A stretch of 64,000 nucleotides of DNA from Beaufortia kweichowensis (taxonomy: Eukaryota > Chordata > Actinopteri > Cypriniformes > Gastromyzontidae). Where the stretch lies: NCBI GenBank assembly GCA_019155185.1, contig CM032794.1, positions 8,285,988 to 8,349,987 on the forward strand, given 5' to 3'. Made by a program: the position numbers and the translations under genes. Below, in pieces: positions 44,541 through 58,870 of the stretch (position 1 is its first letter; the number at the start of each line of letters is the position of its first letter). The notes beneath the pieces were generated by a model, which was not told where the DNA came from, did no database searches, and saw only the letters and a program-made list of their open reading frames with translations.

Positions 44541-44794
44541 AGTGTATGTGTGTGTGCTTGTGTGCTTTTTCTTATTTTGTCCATCAATCACATCATTAGT
44601 CAAAGCAGACAGAGCTGTCAGTGTTCTGGCAGGAGGGCCAGCAGACAGGTGTTAGCGTGTTAGCGCCTCACCCACCGCTAGCATCTGCAATAGAGCAGCC
44701 ATCCAGACTACACCCTTACACAATAACATGCTATACAACAGAAAGAAAGATGGAGGTGGGCAGTGGATGGAGAGGACAGGTCAGGGATGTTGAA

Positions 44795-44796
<2 letters not shown>
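44541..44796. other. Intergenic, no feature seen
   Basis: Short mixed stretch with GCTAGC and GTTAGCG words; no gene. Confidence 0.4.

Positions 44797-44882
<86 letters not shown>
44797..44882. repeat. (GA)43 microsatellite
   Basis: Pure GA alternation of 86 bp, purine on the plus strand. Confidence 0.97.
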
Positions 44883-44884
<2 letters not shown>

Positions 44885-46335
44885 TTAATGTGGGCCTACA
44901 ATGTAACCACTCAGACTCTGTGTAAACATACTGTACAAAACAACAGTAGTGAATAGAAAGTCTCTAAAAGTGGAGTCCATGAATTGTTACTAAGCAGTGT
45001 TGAATTGTTTTGATGTTGACATTTTTCATGTCCCTTAAAAATGCTTTATTTTACCCTGATGTTATTCAGAACCTAATAGACTTTATTTTCTTCTATGCAC
45101 CACAAAGTGAGAAATACATTAAAATTAAAGCATATTTACTTAACAATTAGTTTGTCAAGTAAAGCAATGTGCTGTCTAATTACAGAATACACATGCATAC
45201 ACATGCATTATGCACATAATATTTTTTCTATTCCCCACATTGTTTCCCTGAGCTGTAATTGGCAATCATATAGCCAGCATCTGAAGTGCACTATACAACT
45301 TCATCTGCAGTTTGAGAATAATAAAATGATATAGAACAGGCTCACATTGTACAGAAAGTTTTTAGCATAGATAATTACATTGCCTTTTTCTTTGATCATG
45401 TTTTACCTTGCCCAGGGCATCAAAAAAGCCAGAACTGCCACCGGTGTCCCCTTAAAAAATGTGATAAAGAGATTCGAATAAACTATTTTACATTACCTTT
45501 TAAACAGCAGAATACATTTTTTGTCAGTTACTACAGCACACTTGGCACACATAATTAGTAATAATAAAAAATGTTTACCTGAAATGAACTGTAAGATAGT
45601 ATATGAACTGGACAATAGTATATTCCAAAAAACTAAATGTAAATCTCATTGTTTGCAATAAAACAGAAAATGTAAGTAAAAAAAGTAAGTGTGTGTTTCA
45701 GTCTTGTTTAAAAGTCAAACTGACTTACATAACAGTAATTTTTCTGTTCAGCCTGTCTTGTTTTACTGTTCTGTGTGTGACCTATGAGAACACAGACTGG
45801 CATGTATCTCCTTTGGTGTTCTCTGGTTTTGTATGACTCACAAAGAATGAGAAAATAAAATAATTGCAAATGTTAAAATATTTGTTATGACTGATTTAGA
45901 ATCACAAAACAGAAACATGCGGGTTAGAGTAAAAACTGCATTCAAATTCATTGCTTGAGTTGTGCTTTGGCATAGGGGTGTTCTGGACCTTTTAAAAGAA
46001 CCTAGAAAGGCATTGTGGCCTCTTCCTTTTAAGTTAAGCGATTCACTTTAATTATGCCTGTTGGAGTTTGGCTATAAATCTAAGAAATCTGCCTGTAGCA
46101 ACATCTGGTATACTTCAGTATAGAATCAACTGTCTCTCCAATTGAACCTAAAGAATGGAAAGTGAGACAGAAAAAACTAAGAGAGGAGAGACAGTTAAGG
46201 CATACTGTAGTTTTAGGATTCAGAAAGTAGAGCACTGGAGCATTGCAGTGCTGGTGTTGATTAGAGTAGCGGATGATTTAGACATGAATGGTGACATTTC
46301 CAGTGCTCTCAGGAAATAAGTTTCAAATGATTGAA
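44883..46335. repeat. AT-rich intergenic with repeat fragment
   Basis: At 45050-45110, TTTACCCTGATGTTATTCAGAACC (in part) and TTCTTCTATGCACCACAAAG are a decayed piece of the same cyprinid repeat family seen at 21.7 and 40.3 kb. No gene elsewhere. Confidence 0.4.
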
Positions 46336-48665
46336 CAGATAATCAGGATATGCTGCTTTTACTCTCAGACATGCTTTGTTGGCCTCCATTCTTTCCTGTT
46401 CTGATGGTTGCCCAGGGCCTTGAGGTACACACACACAGACACACATACACACACTGATGATTTCTATTTCCAGTGGATGGTCCATTCATATGTTGCAAAG
46501 TTTCTTTCTGAATTAAGACAATCAAAGCTAAGCAAGAGTAAAAGAGCAGACTCCTGGCACAAAGGTGTATTTCGGCTTTTTCTGCCAGGTATGTCAACAC
46601 GCAGGAAGCATCTGAACGCTTCCAAGGTGGTCCTTCTTTAAGTCTCTCATAACTCATTAAAGAAGCAAGACTTGCATCTTAGTCTTATTTCCTTCCCTCT
46701 CTGTCATATTTCTTGACTTTATTGTGTATGTATGTTTCCTGAAGAGATTTATCAAGTTAATAGCTTTATAAATAACATTTTGTGTTCAGAGCCATTGAAA
46801 ATAATGAGGAGAACATAGACAGGCCACAGCAGCCACACCTGGACTCTCTGGGAGAGCTCACATCGGTTAAGCATTTTCTACTTTATTAACTCGTCTTGTA
46901 GGTGCAGACACCGTGTCTCCAGTATCCTGCCCTTCAGGGTCTTAATATTTACGCCAAACTCTTTCTGTGTGTGTCTTATTGGTTTTTTTTGGTCCTACGA
47001 TTCTTGTTTGTTTCTCAGATCCCTTAGTCTCAGATTTCCCATATGCCCCTTATGTCTATGCCTGTCAGTATGTAATGTTCTTCATTTTTAATAGTATCTC
47101 TATAACATCTAGAACAGTAGTTCAAGCAGCTTGAAAGGGTAACATGAACAAATATCTATAAAATTGTTCTGTCTATAATTATAATATTTACAAATATCTA
47201 TAGTTACTATAAAGAGACAAATGTAAACGATTGCAGAGGAAAAACACAATTTGTTTGGTTGCTATACAAGTATATATAAGTGTAATGATTGCTACAGGGA
47301 ATGTAAAGCGAGAGTAACCTAATAACTCTTTTCATTTAATGTATAGGGAAAAATCTTATCTTAAATCTTATTTAAGTTATTTATGGAATTTGATATCTAG
47401 TGTTTAAATAATTTGTTTCAAGTATTAAAGGTTTACAAAAAAAGGATACCATGCATAATCACCATGCATAACACACACACACACACACTCACAGAGATGG
47501 ACACCAGAGGTTTAAAAAAAGCAAAACTAATGATAGGTTTCAGAGGCTGGATGAGAGGAGCGTCACAGGTGAACAGCAGCTCTGCTCCATGTGGCCAAGG
47601 CTGCCATTTTTTCATTCCCTCCCAAAGGCCTGGATACACTTGTAAACATTATTGAAAATAATAACTTAATGTTTTCTGAGGCTCAGTTGCTACACAGAGA
47701 CATTGCTAGTTAACGCTCTGTTCTCTGCTGTTTTTTATGTGTTTCTTAATATTTAATTATTTATTTGTAACCTCTTGTTTAGTTGTGCATGCAAAATAAA
47801 TGTTCACATGTTAACCCACACATGATTGAAAATATCATAAAGTGTACATTTTCCCTCAGAATTTGAAAGACAGTGAGTTGCTGAAGTGTTATTTTTCTGT
47901 TTAAAGTATGACGCATCAAGAGATTGGATATAAAATTAAGCATTCTTGCCCTATTGCAATAATGGGCATCCCAATAATCAATAAGAGCAGATTAAATTAA
48001 ATTCTACTTAATTATCTGTAACAGTCATTCAACCCGAATAGACAATTCTTTATCTTTGCTGTTATTGTTTTGAATCACATTGATCATTTCATGAACACAC
48101 ACACAATCAGCATAAATAAAAAATTTATCATTTATTCCAACTACAAAGTAAGGCAGCATTTCCCGTAAGACCAGAGAGGCCAGACACATACAAAGAGACA
48201 TACCATAAAAGAATAAACAAAATGAGACCCATACTCGTGATACAGTCAAATGCTTTGAGGATGGAGAGGGAGAGAGAGCGCCTACCATGGTGTAAAGGGC
48301 ATCATATGAGTGCATCTGAATGAGTATGCTGAAGTAATTCTCCAGCTAAAAATGTGTTATCACTTTTTCACTGACATACATTGACAGGTTGGAATGCAGG
48401 GAGGGTCAAGTCTTGCATCCTCATTATACATCTAAAATTCCCTGGGGTTCCACTTATTGATTTGCACATCTAGTTTACCTTGTTTTCCTATCTATATATG
48501 ACACTCTACAATGGCTCCTGATCGAGAAATGTGTCGTACAAATAAATTATGGCCAGCTATATGCTAAATAATTCTATAAATGCACTTCAGGGTGAGGTTG
48601 ACAAAACAGAAGTAGTTTGTGAGAGAGTGTGTTGTGTGTGTGTTGGTGTGCTCTGATTATACTGT
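46336..48665. other. Intergenic, no gene seen
   Basis: CA runs at 46427-46455 and 47471-47488, AT-rich at 47140-47420 and 47740-48010. Minus-strand frames (46343-46657, 48025-48315) have no domain. No transposon recognised. Confidence 0.45.
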
Positions 48666-48674
48666 GTTGTCATG

Positions 48675-49210
48675 TGTAATGAAGCAAGGGCCCCCATCAT
48701 TAATCAAAGGGACCAATCGGATAACTAATTTAGGCAATAGAAGTAAACCACAAGACCAAATGGCCAGTAGGTAGAAGGATAAAAAAAGAGAGAAAGGAAG
48801 AAAGAGTGAGAGAAAAAGAGAGAGTAGGGATCAATATTCCTCTTCAGGGCAGATGCGGTTCAAAATCAGTTTCTAATTTGGCATATTAAAGCCATAATGG
48901 TGGTTGTGGGGCTAAGTTGCGCAGAGGGACAGGCGAGGTTAATTAGCCCGCTGCACTTCCAGTCTGAAGTGGAGTCACATGCGTGCTCCTGCTTTAATTA
49001 ACACTGAGACGGAAAGAGAGGAGAGAGATAGGCCGAGAGAAAGTAAAAACAAACCGTCAGCAGGGTTTGTTAAGTGGGGAAGTGCTTTGAAGAATGCCCA
49101 CTGCACACAACAAAGAGAGAGAGGGACAGCCACAAATAATCGTCTAATGTAATGCATTGTTTCTGCACGGCGCTCCGTAAGTGTGCTGTCTGTTTAATTC
49201 AGTTAATCTG
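48675..49210. promoter_or_regulatory. Candidate enhancer with TCF, CCAAT and RUNX words
   Basis: ATCAAAGG at 48703-48710 is a strong TCF/LEF core, directly followed by GACCAATCGG (CCAAT). AACCACA at 48746-48752 is a RUNX core. A purine tract (48781-48828) separates this from a second island at 48830-49010 with GAGGTTAATTAGCCCGC (about 48933-48949) and CTTTAATTAACAC (about 48991-49003). Confidence 0.42.
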
Positions 49211-50078
49211 TTGGCTAACTATCGGTTATCTCAGTTTTGTGTCTTTGACTAACAGCTGCTGATTCTTTCCTATCAGTTTAATGTTTTTTCTAATGAGCAA
49301 TCATATTGATCAAAGTAGAATGTGATGTAATTAGATGTTTTGTCTTCAACTGTTTTTAAAAAAGTTATGTGTTTGCAAAGGGTAAGTGTACATTTTAGCA
49401 TATAAAAATTGCAGTGACCACCGCATAGAATAATGTCAAATGATGTACAATTTATCGTAATTACTTCAGAATCATTGGCACTGAATATCAACAACAAGTT
49501 ACCTTAACATCCTGTCAATACAACAATCATTTAAAAAAACTAAAAAAAAAAATGTAAAAACTTGTTTTGGTATGTTGAATCTGCTAACATCATGAGCTTA
49601 ATCTTACATAATAAAAACTGAAAACTGAATACTTTTTACTGTAAGTTGCTCATGCCAAGCGACATAAATGTAAACTTTGTGAACTGGAAATTTGAAAAAC
49701 AGTGGGTAAGGGACCGTGTAAATAGTCCACACATTACATTTAAGCAAACCTATATTTTGATTGGTAACAACAGTCAAATGTCATTTTATGACAACACACA
49801 CAACACAAACCTTTTTACCTTTTTTTTACTCCAGCTAAAGGGCACTTAACTTTGAAATGTAAGCATAGGTCATAATAAGCTTCCTGTACTAAATGACTTT
49901 TAGGAGGAGGGCCTTCAAGTTTAACCAAGCTTAACTGATTTATCAAAACCGGTGACTGTCCATTAACAGCAATGCAGGTGATAGTTGGATAATGCTGTGA
50001 AACTAAACTAGATGTGACAACACATGGATTGTAATGAAGGTATATAATTACTTTTCAGTGACATGAAGACATGTCTGT
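49211..50078. other. AT-rich intergenic
   Basis: No gene or recognisable repeat; poly(A)-like runs near 49540. Confidence 0.5.
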
Positions 50079-50079
50079 C

Positions 50080-50320
50080 CTGTGTTTGACATGTTGGCGA
50101 GCAGTAGTCTGCTGAGCTTACAGTAAGCCATCATTAAGGAGGACTAATGTGATATTCCTCTTTGCTAACACAACTGCTTGAAAATACTATCATTCAAGAG
50201 TGAGCGATAGAGAAAAGAGTGATGAAAACCCTCATTATATCATAGAGGATTCAGGTCACCTGCCACGTGTCAGGCGTCCTGCTGATGTTGTAAAGTCTAC
50301 CTGATAGCCCATTAGTTCTG
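50080..50320. promoter_or_regulatory. Candidate regulatory island
   Basis: CCATCATTAAGGAGGACTAATG (two homeodomain-like words, about 50128-50149) and GGTCACCTGCCACGTGTCAGG (nuclear-receptor-like half plus E-boxes CACCTG and CACGTG, about 50254-50274). Non-repetitive. Confidence 0.38.
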
Positions 50321-50720
50321 CTGTTATTTGTATGGGAATTTACATAAATATGTAATTCTTGCAGGATAGTGTTTCAAATAAAGTCTTCAACAAAGGTTCC
50401 CCTGTACTGTGCAACTAATTAGGTCTAATTTTTCATCGTTGCTGCTGGGTGTGTTATGGAAACAAAGGGGGGAGATAAAGATTGTTATGTGTGTGTGCTT
50501 GATGAGGCCCAATCATTTCATTTATTCTCATTACAGTCGATGTCAGATTGTTTCCTTAACTGATTCAGGGGTCAGTGATTGAACAAGCTCGACCTAATAC
50601 ATACACTAATATGCAAAGCATAACAATGGGACACAGTAAGAGCAACTCAGGAAAGATTAGGAAACGGTTGTTTACAAGTGTCATATGGTTCATGAAACGG
50701 TGGAGAAGAGTAAGTAAATA
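50321..50720. other. Intergenic, possible island
   Basis: The stretch at 50395-50600 is non-repetitive (CTAATTAGGTCTAATTTTTC near 50415-50434). No gene. Confidence 0.33.
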
Positions 50721-50952
50721 TATGTGACCCAGTCTGTGAAAACCCAGCTAAAGTCATTTTTTCTGTTTTTTTCTGTTTTCTATATATAAGAATATTCTGT
50801 GTAAATTTAACATTGATATCTTTAATATTGTCTGAGTAAGGTCATGTCAAAGATTGAAATCATAGTGAAATTAATAGGTGAAATTAAACTTTGATGCTCG
50901 TTATCTCAGAATTAGATTTTTAGACTTTAGCCTGGTTTTCACAGGTCACATA
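50721..50952 (-). mobile_element. hAT-like MITE, copy 2 (opposite orientation)
   Basis: Ends are TATGTGACCCAGTCTGTGAA (left) and TTTTCACAGGTCACATA (right). Read on the minus strand, the sequence aligns with copy 1: CCAGGCTAAAGTC, then AAAAATCTAATT, CACTATGATTTCAATCTTTG and so on. The right terminal repeat has lost about five bases. No target duplication is evident, so this copy is older or altered at its edges. Confidence 0.82.
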
Positions 50953-51395
50953 TTTATTGATGCATGTCTTTTAGATGTTTAACAATTTCAGAGCATTAGA
51001 AAGAATCTAGAAATGCTGCATCACATAATCAGTTAGACTAAACATAATGTTCTTGCTGAATGCTGATCTGGTTACATCAATCTATAAAGTATGTACATTA
51101 TTTATTAAGAGTAAAGAGTTGACAGGAAACAATGTTACATTTTTGCCTCTACATGATTTTTTGGTTTTAAGTATTTTTTAAACGTTATTCTATATAATCA
51201 TAGAAACATGTCATGCAGTTGGGAGAAAAGATTAACAACTTTGATGTTTCTATACAGAAAATTGACTTACCTTGAGAAATATAATTACTGGAGAAAAAGC
51301 ATGACAATTAGTCTCCCCTATATAAAATATACTGTAAGAGAGGAAGAAGATATACAGTCAATACAATGAAAACCACATGTTATTCAGTATGTGAT
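50953..51395. other. AT-rich intergenic
   Basis: No gene or additional repeat. Confidence 0.5.
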
Positions 51396-51399
51396 GACC

Positions 51400-51690
51400 A
51401 TACCTCAATTATCTCTTACATATGGGCTGAAACCAGTCTTCTCATCACCAGTGATTACAGCTAATGAGTGATGTTTTCTGATGATACCCCAGTGCGAGCG
51501 GAAGATGGCTATGGCGACATGGGTCAGCGTTCTGTTTAAAGCTTTGTCGGTCTTACCGTCATCGAGCTTTAGCAGGCCACATGAACCCTGTCCGTTGTCA
51601 GTGTGAGGAGAAGACAGGCCTAGCATTCATCACGATTAGGTGTAATTAATAAAGCCTGCAGCGTTCATCAAGAGAGATCCAGGCACAGTG
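51400..51690. promoter_or_regulatory. Candidate enhancer
   Basis: CAGTGATTACAGCTAATGAG (K50-like GATTA plus homeodomain CTAATGA, about 51448-51467), GGAAGATGGCTATGG (YY1-like, about 51500-51514), GATTAGGTGTAATTAATAAAG (about 51634-51654). CpGs are frequent at 51490-51580. Non-repetitive with sharp change from the AT-rich left flank. Confidence 0.43.
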
Positions 51691-52073
51691 TCTAATCTAT
51701 CCTTTACTAAGAGCACGACCTGACAGCCACAGCTGATTTACAGCAGGTGTATGAGTGCGTGTGTGTGTATGTGTGCAGTACGACGTAATGATAGTGGGTA
51801 TATGAGAATATGTCACTGTATGGGCTCTTTAGCTTGTGATTGAGAGTCTGTGAGGGCATATCTACATGCACGTGCACGTATTTGTATTTGTGTGTGTGCA
51901 TCTGTATGTATATGTGTGTCGGTCCTGGTCCCCTTTTCATCTGCTGGATATTGACAGCCTTGACAGAACGTTGATTATCAGACCCACAGGAAGCTGAGGC
52001 CTGTCGGCCATCAGGTATCTGCGTGAGAGACGAGCTCCCTTCAGAGTGATGAGACAATCTGAAGAGAGAAAGC
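51691..52073. other. GT-rich intergenic
   Basis: Interrupted GT repeats at 51745-51775 and 51885-51920. No gene. Confidence 0.45.
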
Positions 52074-52083
52074 GAGAGAGAGA

Positions 52084-52129
<46 letters not shown>
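52074..52129. repeat. (GA)n microsatellite
   Basis: GA alternation of about 56 bp with a GGG interruption at 52086-52088; purine on the plus strand. Confidence 0.95.
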
Positions 52130-55185
<3,056 letters not shown>

Positions 55186-55189
55186 ATGG

Positions 55190-55500
55190 CATCTAAACAA
55201 CATGGCACTCGAGCGCAAGCTCTTTTAATGGACTCTGATAAAACCGCATTAAAAACCAGGAGCTGAAGTATCTGTGCTCATAGAATCACTCTTTATCTTG
55301 CGCGATCACCCTTCAAAAGCCAAATTAATATAATTGACTTTTAATTAATCCCCTTGATATTTGCATCAGCACATCTGAGCAACAGGTGTTCTGTTTTGAG
55401 CCTGTGCATTATTTAAAGCATATTAAAGCAGCGGGTGATTAAGGTGCTCACATCTACGTGCAAATGTCAAATAATTACGGCAAAAGTGACAGCCTGTTGT
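55190..55500. promoter_or_regulatory. Candidate enhancer, homeodomain/POU-rich
   Basis: CTTTTAATTAATCCCC (about 55338-55353), GATATTTGCATCAGC (POU-like, about 55356-55370), ATCTTGCGCGATCACCC and AAATAATTACGGC (about 55469-55481) lie in a 310-bp non-repetitive island. AGCAACAGGTGTTC near 55378 carries an E-box CAGGTG. Flanks are AT-rich. Confidence 0.45.
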
Positions 55501-55978
55501 GTTTTTCTTTCTTATTTATTGTTTCTTTCCTTTTGTTTCTGTTCTATGTAAGACACAGGATGGTAGATGCTTGATAATATTGATTCTTTTATAAGCATCT
55601 AATGTTGAAAGATCACTGTTCAATTTAATAATTCAGACTGTTTTTTATGTCATAGGGCAATGGGCAGAACATGTTTACAAATATAAAAAAACAAAGATGT
55701 GTTTACAAGTATGCACAACTGTGCAAAATATTTTCCACATTTGTTTTTTGCTGCATGCAACAACACAAAACGTAATAAAATATTTTTCTGCATACTCCAA
55801 AAAGGCCAAAAAACAATAAAACCAAAACATATTTTCTCATCAATACCAATGTGGACCAGACTGATCATACTATAATTTTAATTTGTACACTAAGTGTATA
55901 CCAGTGCAGCTACAACCATATTGATTTAGCTTTAATCTGATAGCAGACGATTTATTACAGTGTCTTAAACTGTACTGC
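55501..55978. other. AT-rich intergenic
   Basis: Pyrimidine-rich at 55504-55545, then AT-rich. No gene. Confidence 0.5.
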
Positions 55979-55979
55979 T

Positions 55980-56160
55980 ATGCACGTGTTACCATGCCAA
56001 CAAGGTCATCAGAGTTAAAAGCATCCGCGAGCGGCACTTTTGCTGTGATTGACAAGCCCAAGTCAAAAGGTCATGTTATTATGTTATCAGGGGGTTAATA
56101 TAAACACCTCAACCCGACTGCGGTTACAGACTGAATGGAAATACAAATACTCTTGCATGT
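55980..56160. promoter_or_regulatory. Candidate enhancer with PBX-MEIS and DR1-like words
   Basis: TGATTGACAA at 56046-56055 is 9/10 to the PBX-MEIS decamer. AGTCAA-A-AGGTCA at 56061-56073 is a DR1-type nuclear-receptor element with an imperfect first half. Confidence 0.4.
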
Positions 56161-56359
56161 GGCAGGAACATTGATGTCATAGACCGCTATATAAGTTGTC
56201 CAAATGCGTTACCGTTGGACTCCTGAGGTAATGTCACAGATGGCAGAATGAAAGAAGAGAAAGCAAGAGAGAAAGGTAGAGTCGGCGCTTTGATAGGCAC
56301 GTCTCATTTCTGTGTGGACAGCTTTGTCAATAGCCTTAGGACGTCTGCCTCTCCCCCTC

Positions 56360-56530
56360 CCTTCTCTGTGATTGACAGCCAGCAGGTGGCGGCTGAATGG
56401 AGTTGTCAGGAACGCTGCTGATCAGCTGCACGTTACTGTTAACGATGGTGGAGCGGACCGACGAGGCTGCCCAAGGTGATCTCTTCTTTTACGAGCGACA
56501 GACGCCTGCTGCGTATCCCCACCTCACCGC
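56360..56530 (+). promoter_or_regulatory. CTCF-type site abutting PBX-MEIS decamer
   Basis: TGATTGACAG at 56369-56378 is an exact PBX-MEIS decamer. The next base starts CCAGCAGGTGGCGGC (56379-56393), which fits all core positions of the CTCF consensus on the plus strand. The following 120 bp are CpG-richer (GGAGCGGACCGACGAGG near 56451). Confidence 0.55.
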
Positions 56531-57162
56531 AGGGTTCCAGTCTAACACTGCCATTCACGTCTAAGAAAGAAGGAGGCTATATTTCCTTGGTGGGACAGAT
56601 GGACACTCACTCTCATAATACTGTGATATGATGAGAAATGAAGGAAAGATTATCAGTTTATTCAGTTTAGTGCCTGTCTAATAGCAGAGAGGTGAATGTT
56701 ACAAATGAAGTGTACGTTTTTTGTGTCAGTGGATGCGCCAGATCGAAAGGCCAAATAATAACTGTTATTAAAAGAGATTTCACAAATATTCTGCTCATCT
56801 ACAGTTGGTGAGACACACATGTATTACTATAAACACATTGAATTGGTTAAATCATGCTCAAACATGCATTTTTTTGGAAATTGAACATATAAATATTTTG
56901 GTTCTGCAAAACATACTTGATTTTTTAACACCATGTATTTTGCCTTTTAAAGAAGAGGAGGTGTATTTTGAATATGCTTGGAGGATAATTCTATCAAGTT
57001 AAAAGATGTTCTGAATGATTATCTTATAGCTACACAAAATACACTCACATAAAATAAATCTAAAAAATTGAAACATCAGTCTGACATCTCTGTGTGCACA
57101 GATTGAGATTTTACATTTGGTTGATTCTGAGCTACTGTATAGAGTGAAACATACCCATATGA
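56531..57162. other. AT-rich intergenic
   Basis: No gene or recognisable repeat. Confidence 0.5.
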
Positions 57163-57163
57163 A

Positions 57164-57190
57164 TGACCTATGACCTTTGAACTTGGGTCA
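57164..57190. promoter_or_regulatory. Tandem nuclear-receptor half-sites (DR1 x2 plus inverted half)
   Basis: TGACCT (57164-57169), A, TGACCT (57171-57176), T, TGAACT (57178-57183), T, GGGTCA (57185-57190). The first three are in the same orientation with 1-bp spacers; the fourth is inverted. DR1 elements bind RXR heterodimers, HNF4 and NR2F (COUP-TF) receptors. Confidence 0.55.
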
Positions 57191-57654
57191 TGAAAATAGT
57201 TAAAGACCCATCATGATTTATATGCTTGAGTTATGCACACATTATCAAAAGTACTCAAGTAAAAACCATCAAGCATCTGTATCTTTCATCATTAGACACA
57301 ATCTTTGTTTTTATCTCTCAATTGAAAAGCTTTTTTTTTATAATGACAATGAGCGTTGCTGAAGACGTCTGTTTCTGTTAAATGTGTTAACTTGTGTCTA
57401 AATGAGTGCATAATTATATATTAATTAGTGGTACTTAAGCACGTGTTTAAGTTACATCTGTTTTAATTACCTTGGCTAATCATATGATAGCAGATTTTTC
57501 TTGCACTGTATGCAAATGGAGTCGCTTCCTGTCTAGTGAGAGTTTGTTCCTGATTAGCAAGACACCTAGCATGCCGCAGTAAATTAATTTACTTACCTAC
57601 TGTTTTTTTAATAAAAACTTAACAACTTACCGTTTACTTCTACGTTCTACCAAC
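57191..57654. other. AT-rich intergenic
   Basis: No gene. TAATTAG and TTAATTAC words at 57420-57475 may be isolated. Confidence 0.45.
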
Positions 57655-57850
57655 AAAGGCCAAAAAAACTGTTCAACATTGAAGCCTGTCATGGGCCAAC
57701 AAAGGGCTTCGCTGTAATTGTGTGAGATTCTCCCCAATCACATGCCCGTCAACAGTGTTCCTGCTTCTCCAAGAAATGGTCATTATCACAGACAGAAATA
57801 GGTATATAAATTCAGTGTTAATGAAAATGTCAATTAGCAGGCTGTGCTGT
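57655..57850. promoter_or_regulatory. Weak candidate island
   Basis: Non-repetitive with AACAAAGGGC (TCF/SOX-like, about 57699-57708) and GCTGTAATTGTG (about 57711-57722). Confidence 0.28.
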
Positions 57851-57919
57851 CAGGTGATGCTACTTTGGCCTTACACACTTTTCCAAAATCTACAGCTCTG
57901 AAGAATGACACCAACCACT

Positions 57920-57920
<1 letters not shown>

Positions 57921-57960
<40 letters not shown>

Positions 57961-57977
57961 CACACACACACACACAC
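57921..57977. repeat. (CA)n microsatellite
   Basis: CA alternation of 57 bp with one CACG interruption near 57953. Confidence 0.96.
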
Positions 57978-58635
57978 TCTCGCCTTGTATTCAGACATCT
58001 GCTTAGAGGTGACACATTCTCCATCTCTGGTGTCTGCCCACAGAGAATAGTCTCTCTTTGTTTATATTAGGAAAAGAAAGAATATGCTGATTTTGTCAAA
58101 CCCTTCCTTTCAAATATTTTTTACTGTACGAGCTGAAATAATAAGTAAAAAATAAGTTTCTGAACACAAAATATATATATTTTTATTTATTACGCCATAG
58201 AAGTTTAGATTTTATGCAAAGACAAATGTCATAATTCGCTTTTTCATCCCTGTGTTCCATCTTTCGTCTCACTTTTCAAAGAACTCATTTTGATATTTTT
58301 ATTCACATGCTTGGGTCATTAATCAAAATGAGATGGGCGGTAGAGGACAGGACAGAACATGATCTCTACCATATCCAAGGCTCAGATCAATCTAACCCTC
58401 CTAAGTGCACCGACATCAAAGCTTACACCCAAATTACCGAAAATAGAAAAAAAGATTACCATTACCACGTTGTCTTACTAGCCTCTGGATGCACGACTGA
58501 GAAAATAAATGCTTAAAACCTCCAAACACGTACACAAATACGCATTCACGTCGACACCCTCAAACAAACATCTGTGGAGGCGAGCAAATGGCCGAAATAA
58601 AACAGACAGATTTGCACCAAAACGTCAATAAAAGG
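57978..58635. other. AT-rich intergenic
   Basis: No gene or recognisable repeat. Confidence 0.5.
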
Positions 58636-58639
58636 AGGA

Positions 58640-58870
58640 TGTATTAAAAGCACATTTGAAATTCTTAACAGCATCGGGCCTCATTTGGAGAAGTCTGGGT
58701 CGTGCACTTTTAAAAGCACGGGATATAAATCAATTTTGGTAGCTGCTCACACTGAGACCTCAATAAAAATGAATAGATGAATGTAGCTCACCCTGGACAC
58801 ATTTTTCAAGTCCCTCAGCCATTCGGTACCCATAATTATGATTTTGATTGTTCCTGACCACTTATTCCAT
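58640..58870. promoter_or_regulatory. Candidate enhancer
   Basis: GCACTTTTAAAAGCACGG near 58705-58722 contains a near-palindrome (GTGCTTTTAAAAGC type), followed by ATATAAATCAATTTTGG. CCTCAATAAAAATG and CATAATTATGATTTTG (palindromic ATAATTAT, about 58831-58846) are also seen. Confidence 0.4.

Noticed and set aside
44621..44956. RERERE-rich 111-codon frame
   Set aside because: Produced by the (GA)43 tract.
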